Source: Clostridiales bacterium (GTDB lineage Bacteria; Bacillota; Clostridia; Lachnospirales; Lachnospiraceae). Taken from it: 64,000 nt of DNA. This document shows positions 53,604 through 62,149 of this stretch, piece after piece. The notes beneath the pieces are model-generated. The model was given only the letters and a program-made list of their open reading frames with translations, did not search any database and was not told the DNA's origin. The stretch is taken from contig JAHZHN010000009.1 of assembly GCA_019420275.1 (NCBI GenBank), positions 36,366 to 100,365 on the forward strand, in the 5' to 3' direction. The position numbers were made by a program, and so were the translations under genes. The number at the start of each line of letters is the position of its first letter. Positions within the stretch are counted from its first letter, which is position 1.

Positions 53604-53632
53604 ATTTTAACATCCTTCATCTTACGAGTAAA
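53604..53632 (-). promoter_or_regulatory. Promoter of the ankyrin gene
   Basis: Minus strand TTTACT (53627-53632), 17-bp spacer, TAAAAT (53604-53609). Confidence 0.6.
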
Positions 53633-53635
53633 TAG

Positions 53636-53694
53636 AGAAAGGGAACAGCTTTATGCCGTTCCCTTTCTGCTCATTCGGGAATTTAAATTTCCCT
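53636..53694 (-). terminator. Terminator hairpins after the oxidation cluster
   Basis: Perfect 11-bp stem AGAAAGGGAAC/GTTCCCTTTCT (53636-53646 with 53658-53668) and a second small stem GGGAA/TTCCC (53677-53693). T runs are weak, so the call rests on the stems and their place after the last gene. Confidence 0.6.
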
Positions 53695-53723
53695 TCAAAT
53701 GTATAAAAAATGAATTTTGGAAG

Positions 53724-54878
53724 CTAATTCTTGCTGTATAATGTTTCAAAAATAGAAACGAAATCATCCTCCGAAAAAACAACTGGATTATCCTGCGTCT
53801 CTTCCGCCTGAAATGCCGTATGAGCCAGCCGCCGAAAATCTTTCGGATCTACCTGTTCCAGTTCTGAAAACTTTGGAATCTTCATTTCCTGGGCCAGCTT
53901 TTCTATGTAAGCAACCCCGAGATAGGCAGCTTCCTCCACTGTTTTTCCTTCAACATCCACTCCTAGCGCCTTTGCCGCTTCTGCATATTTTTCTGGAGCC
54001 CCAGGAACACTCCTTCGGCTGACTTCTGCCAACATCATAGCATTGGCTACACCATGAGGGATATCGTAATATCCTCCTAAGGCTTCTGAAATTGAATGCA
54101 CCGCAGCTACATCTGAATTTCCAAATGCTGCCCCTGCCATACAGCTGGCTGCCAGCATCTGTGCATAGGCATCTTCCCTGTCTTCCTTCACGGCTTTTTC
54201 CAGATTTTTCCCAATCATTTGAATTGCTGCAAGAGCAAGTGCATCTGTCATAGGATTAGATGCCCTGCACACATAAGCTTCCAGAGCATGTGTCAATGCA
54301 TCCATTCCTGTAGAAGCCAGAAGTTTTTTCGGCAGATTCTTAAGAACATCCGGATCAAGAACTGCCACCGCTGCACTGACCTGATCTCCCCAAATACAAT
54401 CTTTTTCCATAGTTTTTGTATTATTTACAATGGCTTCATGGGTCACTTCACTTCCAGTTCCACAGGTTGTAGGAATGCAGATCAAAGGAGTAATGTTATG
54501 TTTTAAATTTCCTTCTCTCCAGTCTTCACATTTCCCTCCATTTTCCAGAATCGCACCTATGGCTTTGGCCGTATCAATAACAGAGCCGCCTCCCGCAGCA
54601 ATCATGCAGTCAATCCCTTTTTCCGCAGCAAATGCCGCTCCTCTTTCTATATCAGTATCTCTTGGATTTGGAACGATATCTGTCCACAAAATATAATCTA
54701 CCTGTTCTTCCCGAAGTTTTTCAAAAACGGGATCCAAAAGTCCAGTATCCATTAGCGGCTGATCTGTCACAAACAACGGCTTTTCTCCCAGTTTCTTGAT
54801 TTCTTGTGCCGCTGATACAATTGTTCCTTTTCCAAAAATAATCTTCGTAGGCATATAAAACTCAAACTCATTTATCAT
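53724..54878 (-). CDS. Iron-containing alcohol dehydrogenase
   Basis: A 384-residue group III alcohol dehydrogenase. NAD motif AAGGGSVIDTAKAIG near residue 95, CIPTTCGTGSEVTHEAIV, iron ligands in MDALTHALEAYV and in VHSISEALGGYYDIPHGVANA. It resembles 1,3-propanediol or butanol dehydrogenases more than FucO. As the last gene of the oxidation cluster, 15 bases after the antiporter, it probably reduces the aldehyde formed by amine oxidation to an alcohol, regenerating NAD. Substrate inferred only. Confidence 0.88.
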   Translation of the reverse strand: MINEFEFYMPTKIIFGKGTIVSAAQEIKKLGEKPLFVTDQPLMDTGLLDPVFEKLREEQVDYILWTDIVPNPRDTDIERGAAFAAEKGIDCMIAAGGGSVIDTAKAIGAILENGGKCEDWREGNLKHNITPLICIPTTCGTGSEVTHEAIVNNTKTMEKDCIWGDQVSAAVAVLDPDVLKNLPKKLLASTGMDALTHALEAYVCRASNPMTDALALAAIQMIGKNLEKAVKEDREDAYAQMLAASCMAGAAFGNSDVAAVHSISEALGGYYDIPHGVANAMMLAEVSRRSVPGAPEKYAEAAKALGVDVEGKTVEEAAYLGVAYIEKLAQEMKIPKFSELEQVDPKDFRRLAHTAFQAEETQDNPVVFSEDDFVSIFETLYSKN

Positions 54879-54893
54879 TCTTTGGCATCTCCT

Positions 54894-56402
54894 TTATAAT
54901 ACAAATCCTGCTGCCAGATACATCACTCCCGCAATTACCGCAGACAGGATAAAATATGGCTGACATGTGATGTACTGTTCATAAATCTTTACGCCGCAGG
55001 ACCGGGCAGACACAACTCCCAAATCTGATACGACGCAGGCATTGGCTCCAAATAGGCTGGCGGAAATCAAAGCCCCCAGGCAGAGAGGTACATTGACCCC
55101 TGGAATATTAGAAAGAACTACCAGCAAAACCGGAATTGCAATCTGGAATAAAGTATAATTTAAACTGTACAAATATTCCTCACAGCAGAAAAATACAAAA
55201 ATAAGGAACGGTATCAGACTTGGAATTGGAATCGCCTTGCAGACACTTTCTACAAAGGCCTCCATTCCCATGGCATACAGTACTTCCTGCATAGCATACC
55301 CAAGCATCAGGATCATAACCATATCCATCATATCGATAAATCCATCTACCGTACACTGCACATACTCCTTAATTGTCATCAATCCCTGAAGAACATATAG
55401 TACTCCGGTAAAAATCGCCGCAATTCCAAAAGCAAGATAACAATTTAATCCGGTTGCGATCAGCGCCGCTACGATCACTACGATTGGAAGAATCAAATTT
55501 AAAGCACTTACATTTTTCGTTCTCGGGTCATTTTCATTAAAGTCTTCTTCCTCATCCTGAGTTTGGGCTTCCCCCATCTGAATACCTTCTTCTTCCATCA
55601 TCTGATACGCCTTTTTCATCGGTCCTATCTTGGGAAAGATTCCTACGGCAAACAGTAAAGCAATGATACAGGCAACCATACAGTAGAACATATATGGAAT
55701 TGTCTGCATGAAAATCTGCGTTGCTTCAGCACGTCCTGATACATTGGCTGCATCCGCGATCTGATAGATTACAAAATAGCCCCATGCGCCAAAAGGAAGC
55801 ATTTCTGACACATTGATACTTAATGTTCTTACTACGTAAGCCAAAGCCAGTTTGGGTTTCTTTACCGCTTCCACTAATGGTGTAAAAGACGCTCCGGCAG
55901 TCAGAGCAGACACATAATCATCTATAGATGTCGCTCCTGCGTAAATTCCAGATGCGGTCAGCAGAATCTTTTCATTCTTTCCAAATTTGGATACAACAAA
56001 ATCTGCAAATGCTTTTGTACTTCCGCTGCGTTTCATGGCAATGATAATTCCTCCGCACAGAAAAAAGGACATATACATCTCAATGTTTTCCTCATCAGAA
56101 AGTACAGTCATCAGATCATCAAAAAAACCGCCGACACACCCCAGTTTATACCACAAAATATAAGCAGAAAAAGTTCCCATAATCAGGCTGCTCATAACAT
56201 CTTTCGTTGTCAGGGCATAAACAAAAAGGACGACGATCGGTGCCAAAATCAAAATATGCCCTTCAATCATATTTTTAGGAAGTGCCAAAAATATCACGCT
56301 CATCAAAAGATAAAAAACCCAAAGTTTTACCATTTTCGAGTCAATCCGTTTTGGATTCATATAATATACAATTCTTTTTCCTATGTTTCTGCTGTTTTCC
56401 AT
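54894..56402 (-). CDS. NhaC-family antiporter
   Basis: A 502-residue membrane protein with about 11-12 segments of the NhaC family (PF03553): FLCGGIIIAMKRSGSTKAFADFV, the conserved GATSIDDYVSALTAG with the acidic DDY, and FGANACVVSDLGVVSARSCG. A charged cytoplasmic loop (about 270-300) splits the halves. NhaC members include Na/H antiporters and solute exchangers such as malate/lactate MleN. Inside this catabolic cluster it more likely imports the substrate, or swaps it for product, than regulates pH. Confidence 0.87.
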   Translation of the reverse strand: MENSRNIGKRIVYYMNPKRIDSKMVKLWVFYLLMSVIFLALPKNMIEGHILILAPIVVLFVYALTTKDVMSSLIMGTFSAYILWYKLGCVGGFFDDLMTVLSDEENIEMYMSFFLCGGIIIAMKRSGSTKAFADFVVSKFGKNEKILLTASGIYAGATSIDDYVSALTAGASFTPLVEAVKKPKLALAYVVRTLSINVSEMLPFGAWGYFVIYQIADAANVSGRAEATQIFMQTIPYMFYCMVACIIALLFAVGIFPKIGPMKKAYQMMEEEGIQMGEAQTQDEEEDFNENDPRTKNVSALNLILPIVVIVAALIATGLNCYLAFGIAAIFTGVLYVLQGLMTIKEYVQCTVDGFIDMMDMVMILMLGYAMQEVLYAMGMEAFVESVCKAIPIPSLIPFLIFVFFCCEEYLYSLNYTLFQIAIPVLLVVLSNIPGVNVPLCLGALISASLFGANACVVSDLGVVSARSCGVKIYEQYITCQPYFILSAVIAGVMYLAAGFVL

Positions 56403-56433
56403 ATGCTGCCTCCCTGTGTTGGTCTCCGCTGTT

Positions 56434-57570
56434 TTATCGGTCTGCCTTAAACCGATCGTACCGCAGCGAATGAATATCTACCACTGTTTCTTCTCCTACC
56501 ACCATCTGAGATAGCATTAATCCTACAGAAGGAGCCGTTCCAAAACCATGTCCTGTGAACGCACAGGCGAGGATCAGACCAGGAACTTCTTCTACCGGAC
56601 TGATGACTGGTACTTCATCAATGCACATATCCAGCCATCCGCCCCAGCTTCTTACGATCTTTGCATCTTTCAGCGCTGGAATATACCCTATGATGGCCCG
56701 GCATCCTGCAGACATCGTCAGCGCAGAGGTTCTCATATCCGTTGGATTCATATCCGCTGCTTCTTCCAGTCCGGATTCTGAACCAAATACAAAAGATCCA
56801 TGCACAGACTGGTGTCCATAAAAATCCGCATCTGCTGTTCCAAGCATCTGCTCAAACATCGGCGGCTGCATTTCTGTTACTAGTGCCTCCTCAAAATACC
56901 GTGTCATCGGGATATCAATCCCTACTGTTCTTGCAATTTCACGACTCTCATATCCGGCTGCAAGAATAATTGTTTCACCTTCAAATACAGTTCCATCCAT
57001 CGTAATAACTTTTCTTGCCCGTCCTTTAACCTTCTTGATTGCTTTTACAGGGGCTTTTTTTACAAATGAAACACCAAGCTCTACCGCTCTTTTAAAATAT
57101 GCCAGAGTTGTCAGCATTGGATTGGCATGTCCATCTGTCGGACACCAGCTGGCCCCTATGATATCATCAGATAAATACGGGCAGATTTCTTTTACTTCTT
57201 TTCCATCGATCATTCGAACATCAACCCCTGCTTTTCTGGCATTTTCAGCCAAACGGGTTAATTTTTCCATATGGGCCTGGGTTTTCCCAAGTCTCAGATT
57301 TCCGGCCTGCTTGTATTCGACATCTACTCCCAGTTCTTCGGATAACGTTGGCCACATATTCTGCACCGCATACATTGCATACGGCAGTTCCCTCGGGTCT
57401 CGTCCAGATTGTCTGACGCCGCCTCCATTTCGGCTGGATCCTCCATGCCCGATACTTTCTGAGGCCTCCAGCACAATGACATCTTTCACCCCACGTTTTG
57501 CCAGATAATAGGCAGCGGCACATCCATTAACTCCGCCTCCTATGATAATGACTTCTGCTGTCTTTTTCAT
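56434..57570 (-). CDS. DAO-type FAD dehydrogenase, catalytic subunit
   Basis: A 378-residue flavoprotein of the glycine oxidase/sarcosine oxidase beta group: FAD motif VIIIGGGVNGCAAAYYLAKRG (about 6-26), GHGGSSRNGGGVRQSGRD, and the C-terminal ILACAFTGHGFGTAPSVG. In heteromeric relatives (HcnC, D-hydroxyproline dehydrogenase beta, dye-linked proline dehydrogenase beta) this subunit oxidises the amine carbon. The ATG at 57570 has GGAGGTGA eight bases upstream; a longer upstream frame overlaps the BFD gene. It starts one base after the small 2Fe-2S gene. Confidence 0.88.
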   Translation of the reverse strand: MKKTAEVIIIGGGVNGCAAAYYLAKRGVKDVIVLEASESIGHGGSSRNGGGVRQSGRDPRELPYAMYAVQNMWPTLSEELGVDVEYKQAGNLRLGKTQAHMEKLTRLAENARKAGVDVRMIDGKEVKEICPYLSDDIIGASWCPTDGHANPMLTTLAYFKRAVELGVSFVKKAPVKAIKKVKGRARKVITMDGTVFEGETIILAAGYESREIARTVGIDIPMTRYFEEALVTEMQPPMFEQMLGTADADFYGHQSVHGSFVFGSESGLEEAADMNPTDMRTSALTMSAGCRAIIGYIPALKDAKIVRSWGGWLDMCIDEVPVISPVEEVPGLILACAFTGHGFGTAPSVGLMLSQMVVGEETVVDIHSLRYDRFKADR

Positions 57571-57571
57571 A

Positions 57572-57898
57572 TTACTGGTCACCTCCATCTCTTCCCAGGA
57601 CTTCCATTTCCATCGGGCGCATCGGCGCCCTGGACACTGCCGGCTCAAGCTCCGCCGGGGATACCTTCAGTTCTCTTGCCACAATGCTTTTCACCAGCCT
57701 GCCGCAGGTTTGTCCCTGGCACAGCCCCATGCCGCACCGCAGAAAGCGGCGGATTTCTTCTATGGTAAACATTCCTGCATGGACTGCTTTGCGAATTTCT
57801 CCTTTGCTGACTTCCTCGCACCGGCACACCAGCATATCATCATCCGGCTGAGGAATAAATTCACCAATTTCTTTTAATCTGTCATTTACACTGATCAT
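57572..57898 (-). CDS. BFD-type 2Fe-2S subunit
   Basis: A 108-residue protein with a bacterioferritin-associated-ferredoxin-like fold: cysteines in LVCRCEEVSKGEI and RRFLRCGMGLCQGQTCGRLV, four or five Cys for a 2Fe-2S cluster. In HcnB and related alpha subunits this module is fused to the C-terminus of the FAD/NAD protein; here it is a separate chain. The ATG at 57898 stands eight bases after GGAGG; the ATG at 57904 is too close. It probably passes electrons between the two flavoproteins. Confidence 0.85.
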   Translation of the reverse strand: MISVNDRLKEIGEFIPQPDDDMLVCRCEEVSKGEIRKAVHAGMFTIEEIRRFLRCGMGLCQGQTCGRLVKSIVARELKVSPAELEPAVSRAPMRPMEMEVLGRDGGDQ

Positions 57899-57910
57899 AT
57901 CCATCCCCTC

Positions 57911-59479
57911 CTATCTTTTATAAAATCTCGCTTTGTCTGCCATATCTTTCGGAACCTTGATCGTTAAAAGATTTGTATGATCAAAGGCTTTTGCACTGCG
58001 CACATCGATAACCTGTGCCTGACATACTTCTTTTCCGCTTCGGTCCAATGCTGTTCCAACATCACCTTTCTTTGGAAGCGGCAAAAATTCATATGGCATT
58101 GTAATACTTGCATATTCTTTTTCGAATGTTTCGTCTACAAGAAAAATTGCCTGTCCAGAGCAGGATGCAACACACATACCGCATCCAATACAATCCTTAT
58201 CCGCTACTACAACTGGAAGTGATGTAATATTCTCTCCGATGGAAATGCATCCCTTCGGGCAGGCATCCTGGCATGGGTTGCATGGAATATTCTGTGTACA
58301 TTCCATAACCGGATGAACCCCGGCTTTTTTAATAAATCCCGGATATCTGGCAATCTCATCATCCCCAATATATCCTTTCGTCAAAAGACTTTCTGAAAGC
58401 TGAATTCCTTCCTCCGTTGTCTCTAATTTCTTTCCCCTATTTTTTGGTGCGAACATTCCCTGACGCAGACCGCCCAATGCCTTTTCCAGTTCTTCACATT
58501 TCTTCTGTTTTTCATTTTCAGACAAATAGCCCGCGTCTGATGCGATTACAACACCTGAAATCCTTCCTTCAATCATGGCAGAGCTTGCCTCCTCAATTCC
58601 TGAAACATCTCCAGCCGCATAGATTCCATCGATGGAAGTTTTTCCAAATTCATCACATACCGGAACATATCCTCCCGGCAGATCAGCCATATGACATCCT
58701 GCCTGTTTTAACAGCTGTGACATTGGAGATAATCCAACCGCCACACAGATCGTATCCACATCAAAATGTTTTTCTGTTCCCGGAATAAATTGAAATTTTT
58801 CATCCACCTGGGCAATGGTAACTCCAGATACCGCTTCTTCTCCTTCTGCTTCTACAATAGTATGTGACAGATAAAACGGCACTCCACATCTTGCGACTTT
58901 TGCCGCATGAACACCATATCCGCCGATCCTTGGAGCAGCATCAACTAATGCTGCCACTTCGCATCCTGCCTGAAGTAACTGATAGCTAACTACCAGGCCT
59001 ACATTTCCGGTTCCAAGCATCAAGACTTTTTCCCCCGGCATAACATGATGAAGATTCATCATCGTCTGGGCTGCCCCTGCTCCTATAACTCCCGGTTTCG
59101 TCCAGCCTTTAAATGTCACCATATTTTCGCTGGCTCCGGTAGCAATCAGAATATAGTCTCCCTTATAATGTCTGACAATATCTCCAATTCTTACGGTAAT
59201 CTCTTTTTCCGGATACAGTCCGATGACCGTAGCATTAAGTACTACCTCCACACCATATTCTTCTGCTTCCTTTAACAGATCTTCTCCTATTTTATATCCT
59301 CTGATTTTAGCTTTATGTTCTTTTGATCCAAAAAATTTATGTATCTGTTTAAACAGCTGTCCGCCTGGTCTTGCGTTTTCATCAAATACTACCGGTTTCA
59401 TTCCACATTTTGCGGCTTCAATGGCTGCAGATAAACCTGCCGGTCCTGCTCCTATTACAATCAAATCATATCGTTTCAT
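57911..59479 (-). CDS. FAD/NAD oxidoreductase with C-terminal ferredoxin domain
   Basis: A 522-residue protein. Residues 1-330 are an HcnB-like two-dinucleotide-fold oxidoreductase (VIGAGPAGLSAAIEAAKCG near residue 6, MLGTGNVGLVVSYQL near residue 153, GIYAAGDVSGIEEAS). The C-terminal third holds two 4Fe-4S motifs (CTQNIPCNPCQDACPKGC and CIGCGMCVASC). That ferredoxin part suggests electron delivery to NAD or ferredoxin in an anaerobe rather than to oxygen. The ATG at 59479 lies six bases after AGGAGG. It is the electron-accepting alpha subunit of the dehydrogenase. Confidence 0.88.
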   Translation of the reverse strand: MKRYDLIVIGAGPAGLSAAIEAAKCGMKPVVFDENARPGGQLFKQIHKFFGSKEHKAKIRGYKIGEDLLKEAEEYGVEVVLNATVIGLYPEKEITVRIGDIVRHYKGDYILIATGASENMVTFKGWTKPGVIGAGAAQTMMNLHHVMPGEKVLMLGTGNVGLVVSYQLLQAGCEVAALVDAAPRIGGYGVHAAKVARCGVPFYLSHTIVEAEGEEAVSGVTIAQVDEKFQFIPGTEKHFDVDTICVAVGLSPMSQLLKQAGCHMADLPGGYVPVCDEFGKTSIDGIYAAGDVSGIEEASSAMIEGRISGVVIASDAGYLSENEKQKKCEELEKALGGLRQGMFAPKNRGKKLETTEEGIQLSESLLTKGYIGDDEIARYPGFIKKAGVHPVMECTQNIPCNPCQDACPKGCISIGENITSLPVVVADKDCIGCGMCVASCSGQAIFLVDETFEKEYASITMPYEFLPLPKKGDVGTALDRSGKEVCQAQVIDVRSAKAFDHTNLLTIKVPKDMADKARFYKR

Positions 59480-59492
59480 CAAATACCTCCTC

Positions 59493-59807
59493 TCAGTTTT
59501 CCTTTGCCTGCACTCCGTACTGCGTCTGTACCTGCATTCCCTCTTTTAAAGGTGTAATACATGTTCTGACATTTGGTTTTCCATCAACGATCATGACACA
59601 ATCCGTACATCTGCCAATGGCACAGAAGATACCTCTTGGTTCATGTCTCTTTTTCGTATATCTGTGTACCATAACGCCTTCCGCTTTTAAAGCTGCTGCT
59701 ATCGGTTCTCCCTCATATCCTTCCATTGTTTTCCCATCAAAGTAAAATGTCACTTTCCTTTTTTCTGGAGCTGCTCCCAAAATTGGATGTTCCTTAATTC
59801 TTCCCAT
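59493..59807 (-). CDS. Small 2Fe-2S subunit (HcnA / sarcosine oxidase alpha N-terminal type)
   Basis: A 104-residue Fer2_4 protein: VTFYFDGKTMEGYEGEPIAAAL, HRYTKKRHEPRGIFCAIGRCTDCVMIVDGKPNVRTC with four cluster cysteines. The same fold forms the N-terminus of sarcosine oxidase alpha or a separate chain (HcnA, hydroxyproline dehydrogenase gamma). The ATG at 59807 has GGAGG seven bases upstream. It follows the OCD-like gene and precedes the FAD/NAD subunit. Confidence 0.88.
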   Translation of the reverse strand: MGRIKEHPILGAAPEKRKVTFYFDGKTMEGYEGEPIAAALKAEGVMVHRYTKKRHEPRGIFCAIGRCTDCVMIVDGKPNVRTCITPLKEGMQVQTQYGVQAKEN

Positions 59808-59827
59808 ATGAATCCCTCCTCTTCTTT

Positions 59828-60976
59828 TTATAATGCATACGGCTTTTCCCATAAATTCAGCAGTGTACCGATTTTTTTCTTCAAGGCTTCCTGATAGCAT
59901 TCATAGGCCCATGCCACATCCTGAATCGGCATTCCTTCAATGGAAACTAAAAAAATCTCATTTTCATTTTCTCTTGCGGTGACATTTCCGTTTACAACAT
60001 CTGCTAGATTTTTCACATTCTCTCTCTGGATCAGACCGTCTTTCACCATATAAACAAAATCTTCTCCTATAGTTCCTGCGTTCTTTCTCGTTCCATCGGA
60101 ATGGAACTCGTCTCCATCTTCCTTAGCGTATTCTTCATACATTCCCCAGTTATCCACGACTTTGCTGAATTTTAATTCATCTTCCCATGAAATGTTCAGT
60201 CCGTTGGTTGAAATAACAACTGCTCCCGGCTTGAGCCATTCATATTTCAATTCCGGCCAATTCGGATAAGTCACAGACGCAGCCTCACAGACAATATCCG
60301 CATCTTTGACCGCTTCCTGAACATTTTTGCAGATTTTAATATTAGCAGCCTGTGGAAAATGCTCTTCGATAAAAGATTTCATTTTCCGGGCTGTCTTTGA
60401 TTCCGGTGTACTTCCTACCATTTTTACCGTATGAACACTCGGAAATTTTGCCATAAAAGCTCTCATAGAAGAACGGTTGATCAATCCCGGTCCAATGATT
60501 CCTATTGTACTAACCTCTTCCTTGGCAAAATATTTTGCCACCAATCCAGGCATTGCTCCAGTTCTGATTGAACTTAACAAATTTGCGGACATGTAGCAAA
60601 GGGGTGCCCCAGTTTCTACATCATTTAACGTTGCCATCAGGATAGATCTTGGAAATCCTTTTGCCCGGTTTCTTCCGTTGGATCCATACCATTTCTGACC
60701 CGCAACATGGAATCTTCCTCCAAGATATGCCGGCATAGCAATAAAACGGCGGTCTCTGGAATCTTCCAGAGGAAATCCCTGAATCTTTGATTTTTTAGGA
60801 AATTCCAACATTAAACCATGAGCATTGTGGTCAGGACCTCCCATCAGATAATCTCCTTTTCCCATCAATGAAATGACTTCTTCCATAACATCGACGCATC
60901 TTCCTGCATCTAAGACACCAGCTTCGATCATGTCTTTTTCATTTAAATACAAAAAATCTATTCTTCCATCTGACAT
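59828..60976 (-). CDS. Ornithine cyclodeaminase / mu-crystallin family protein
   Basis: A 382-residue member of the OCD/mu-crystallin family, which covers deaminating cyclases and imine reductases. Visible are GQKWYGSNGRNRAKGFPRSI, NLLSSIRTGAMPGLVAKYF (the family RTGA motif) and a Rossmann motif IGIIGPGLINRSSM near residue 180. The Rossmann loop departs from the usual GxGxQA, and the protein is about 40 residues longer than typical OCD. The ATG at 60976 follows GGAGG by eight bases; the longer frame crosses the leader terminator and promoter. First gene of the cluster. It may process the imine formed by the dehydrogenase. Confidence 0.82.
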   Translation of the reverse strand: MSDGRIDFLYLNEKDMIEAGVLDAGRCVDVMEEVISLMGKGDYLMGGPDHNAHGLMLEFPKKSKIQGFPLEDSRDRRFIAMPAYLGGRFHVAGQKWYGSNGRNRAKGFPRSILMATLNDVETGAPLCYMSANLLSSIRTGAMPGLVAKYFAKEEVSTIGIIGPGLINRSSMRAFMAKFPSVHTVKMVGSTPESKTARKMKSFIEEHFPQAANIKICKNVQEAVKDADIVCEAASVTYPNWPELKYEWLKPGAVVISTNGLNISWEDELKFSKVVDNWGMYEEYAKEDGDEFHSDGTRKNAGTIGEDFVYMVKDGLIQRENVKNLADVVNGNVTARENENEIFLVSIEGMPIQDVAWAYECYQEALKKKIGTLLNLWEKPYAL

Positions 60977-60996
60977 CTGCCATTCCTCCTGTTCAT

Positions 60997-61047
60997 AAAA
61001 GAAAAAGGAGCACGAAAGCTGTGTTCTCACAACTTCAGTGCTCCTTT
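60997..61047 (-). terminator. Terminator-like hairpin in the leader of the oxidation operon
   Basis: Minus strand AAAGGAGCAC/GTGCTCCTTT (61038-61047 with 61004-61013) with a further inner stem TGTG/CACA, followed by TTTTTCTTTT. It lies between the promoter and the first start codon, so it could act as an attenuator. Confidence 0.7.
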
Positions 61048-61070
61048 GCGCTGTTTTTCTCGATAATCGA

Positions 61071-61101
61071 ATTATATAGTCTAGTATTATACTAGAGTCA
61101 A
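61071..61101 (-). promoter_or_regulatory. MerR-type promoter of the oxidation operon
   Basis: Minus strand TTGACT (61096-61101), 19-bp spacer, TATAAT (61071-61076). The palindrome CTAGTAT-T-ATACTAG (61081-61095, plus strand) fills the spacer. A long spacer holding a dyad is the hallmark of promoters activated by MerR proteins. Confidence 0.85.
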
Positions 61102-61183
61102 TAACTTTTTCCAATTTTTTAATTTTTATGATATGCTGTAGAAAATCTGCCTTAACTTTGCATATGAAAAAGGAGAATGACCT

Positions 61184-62044
61184 ATGAATAAAAATCAATA
61201 TTTTAAGATTGGTGATCTTTCAAAACTCTACCATATTGGAGTGGATTCCATTCGATATTATGAAAAGATGGGAATTCTGAAACCTGAACGAGATCCTAAA
61301 AACAATTATCGGCTTTATACTTTAAATGATATCCGCAAACTAGCCATGATACGGGAACTAATGGATCTGAATCTTTCTTTGGAACAAATCAAGGAGTTTG
61401 ATGATCACCGTACAGTGGACAATTCACTGTCCTTGCTGGAAGAAAAACTGCAGGAAACTGAAAAGCAAATCCAAAAGCTCCTTCAGACCAGAAACAGCAT
61501 TCAGGCTCGGATCACTTCTATTCAATCCGCAGTCAAAGAAAGAGAGTTTATGTATCAAATCCGTCTGAAAGATTTTCCGGATCGTTTCTGCATCATGGTA
61601 AGTGATAAAAACCTTCCAGATCAGTATGTAGACTATGCAGTCGCTGAATACATGCGGTCACATCTAGATAAAATACAAACAATCGGTGCCTGTGACTGCT
61701 ACACTCTTGATATAAAAAACAGCAATCCAGATTCCAGCCAGCTGCGCACAAAAAATGTCTTTTTCTACTCTCCGGAACCAATCTATGACAGCAATTACAC
61801 TTTGCCCGCTGGTCAATATCTGTCTGTCATTTATCCTGGTAATTATGACAATACAAAAAAATGGGTTCAGAAAATGATAGATTACGCAGAAAAAGAACAT
61901 ATGGACATACTCTCCGACCCAATTGAATTATGCCATATTAACGAATATGAAACAGGCATCCAAAGCGAACATGTTATCGAAGTTCAAATACAGGTTAAGT
62001 CTCATCTGCAGAATATAAATCTAAGCTCTGATTCTGACATCTGA
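61184..62044 (+). CDS. MerR-family activator with GyrI-like effector domain
   Basis: A 286-residue regulator. Residues 5-75 are the MerR winged helix (YFKIGDLSKLYHIGVDSIRYYEKMGIL, NYRLYTLNDIRKLAMIRELM), residues 80-120 the dimerisation coiled coil, and residues about 125-275 a GyrI-like ligand-binding domain as in BltR and BmrR. It is divergent from the oxidation cluster, whose promoter has a MerR-type 19-bp spacer, so it very probably activates that operon on binding substrate or product. AAGGAG precedes the ATG. Confidence 0.92.
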   Translation: MNKNQYFKIGDLSKLYHIGVDSIRYYEKMGILKPERDPKNNYRLYTLNDIRKLAMIRELMDLNLSLEQIKEFDDHRTVDNSLSLLEEKLQETEKQIQKLLQTRNSIQARITSIQSAVKEREFMYQIRLKDFPDRFCIMVSDKNLPDQYVDYAVAEYMRSHLDKIQTIGACDCYTLDIKNSNPDSSQLRTKNVFFYSPEPIYDSNYTLPAGQYLSVIYPGNYDNTKKWVQKMIDYAEKEHMDILSDPIELCHINEYETGIQSEHVIEVQIQVKSHLQNINLSSDSDI

Positions 62045-62096
62045 AGAATTTCTTTGATTTCTTAGGCAGCTGTTGTCTGGATTTATGATAACAGCT

Positions 62097-62127
62097 AAAA
62101 AAGCAGGAGCCAAACACTGACTCCTGC
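62097..62127 (-). terminator. Terminator of groESL
   Basis: Perfect 7-bp stem GCAGGAG/CTCCTGC with an 11-base loop and TTTTTT on the minus strand. A second stem AGCTGTT/AACAGCT (62068-62096) follows directly. Confidence 0.8.
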
Positions 62128-62149
62128 AAAAATTATCAAGGTATTAAAT

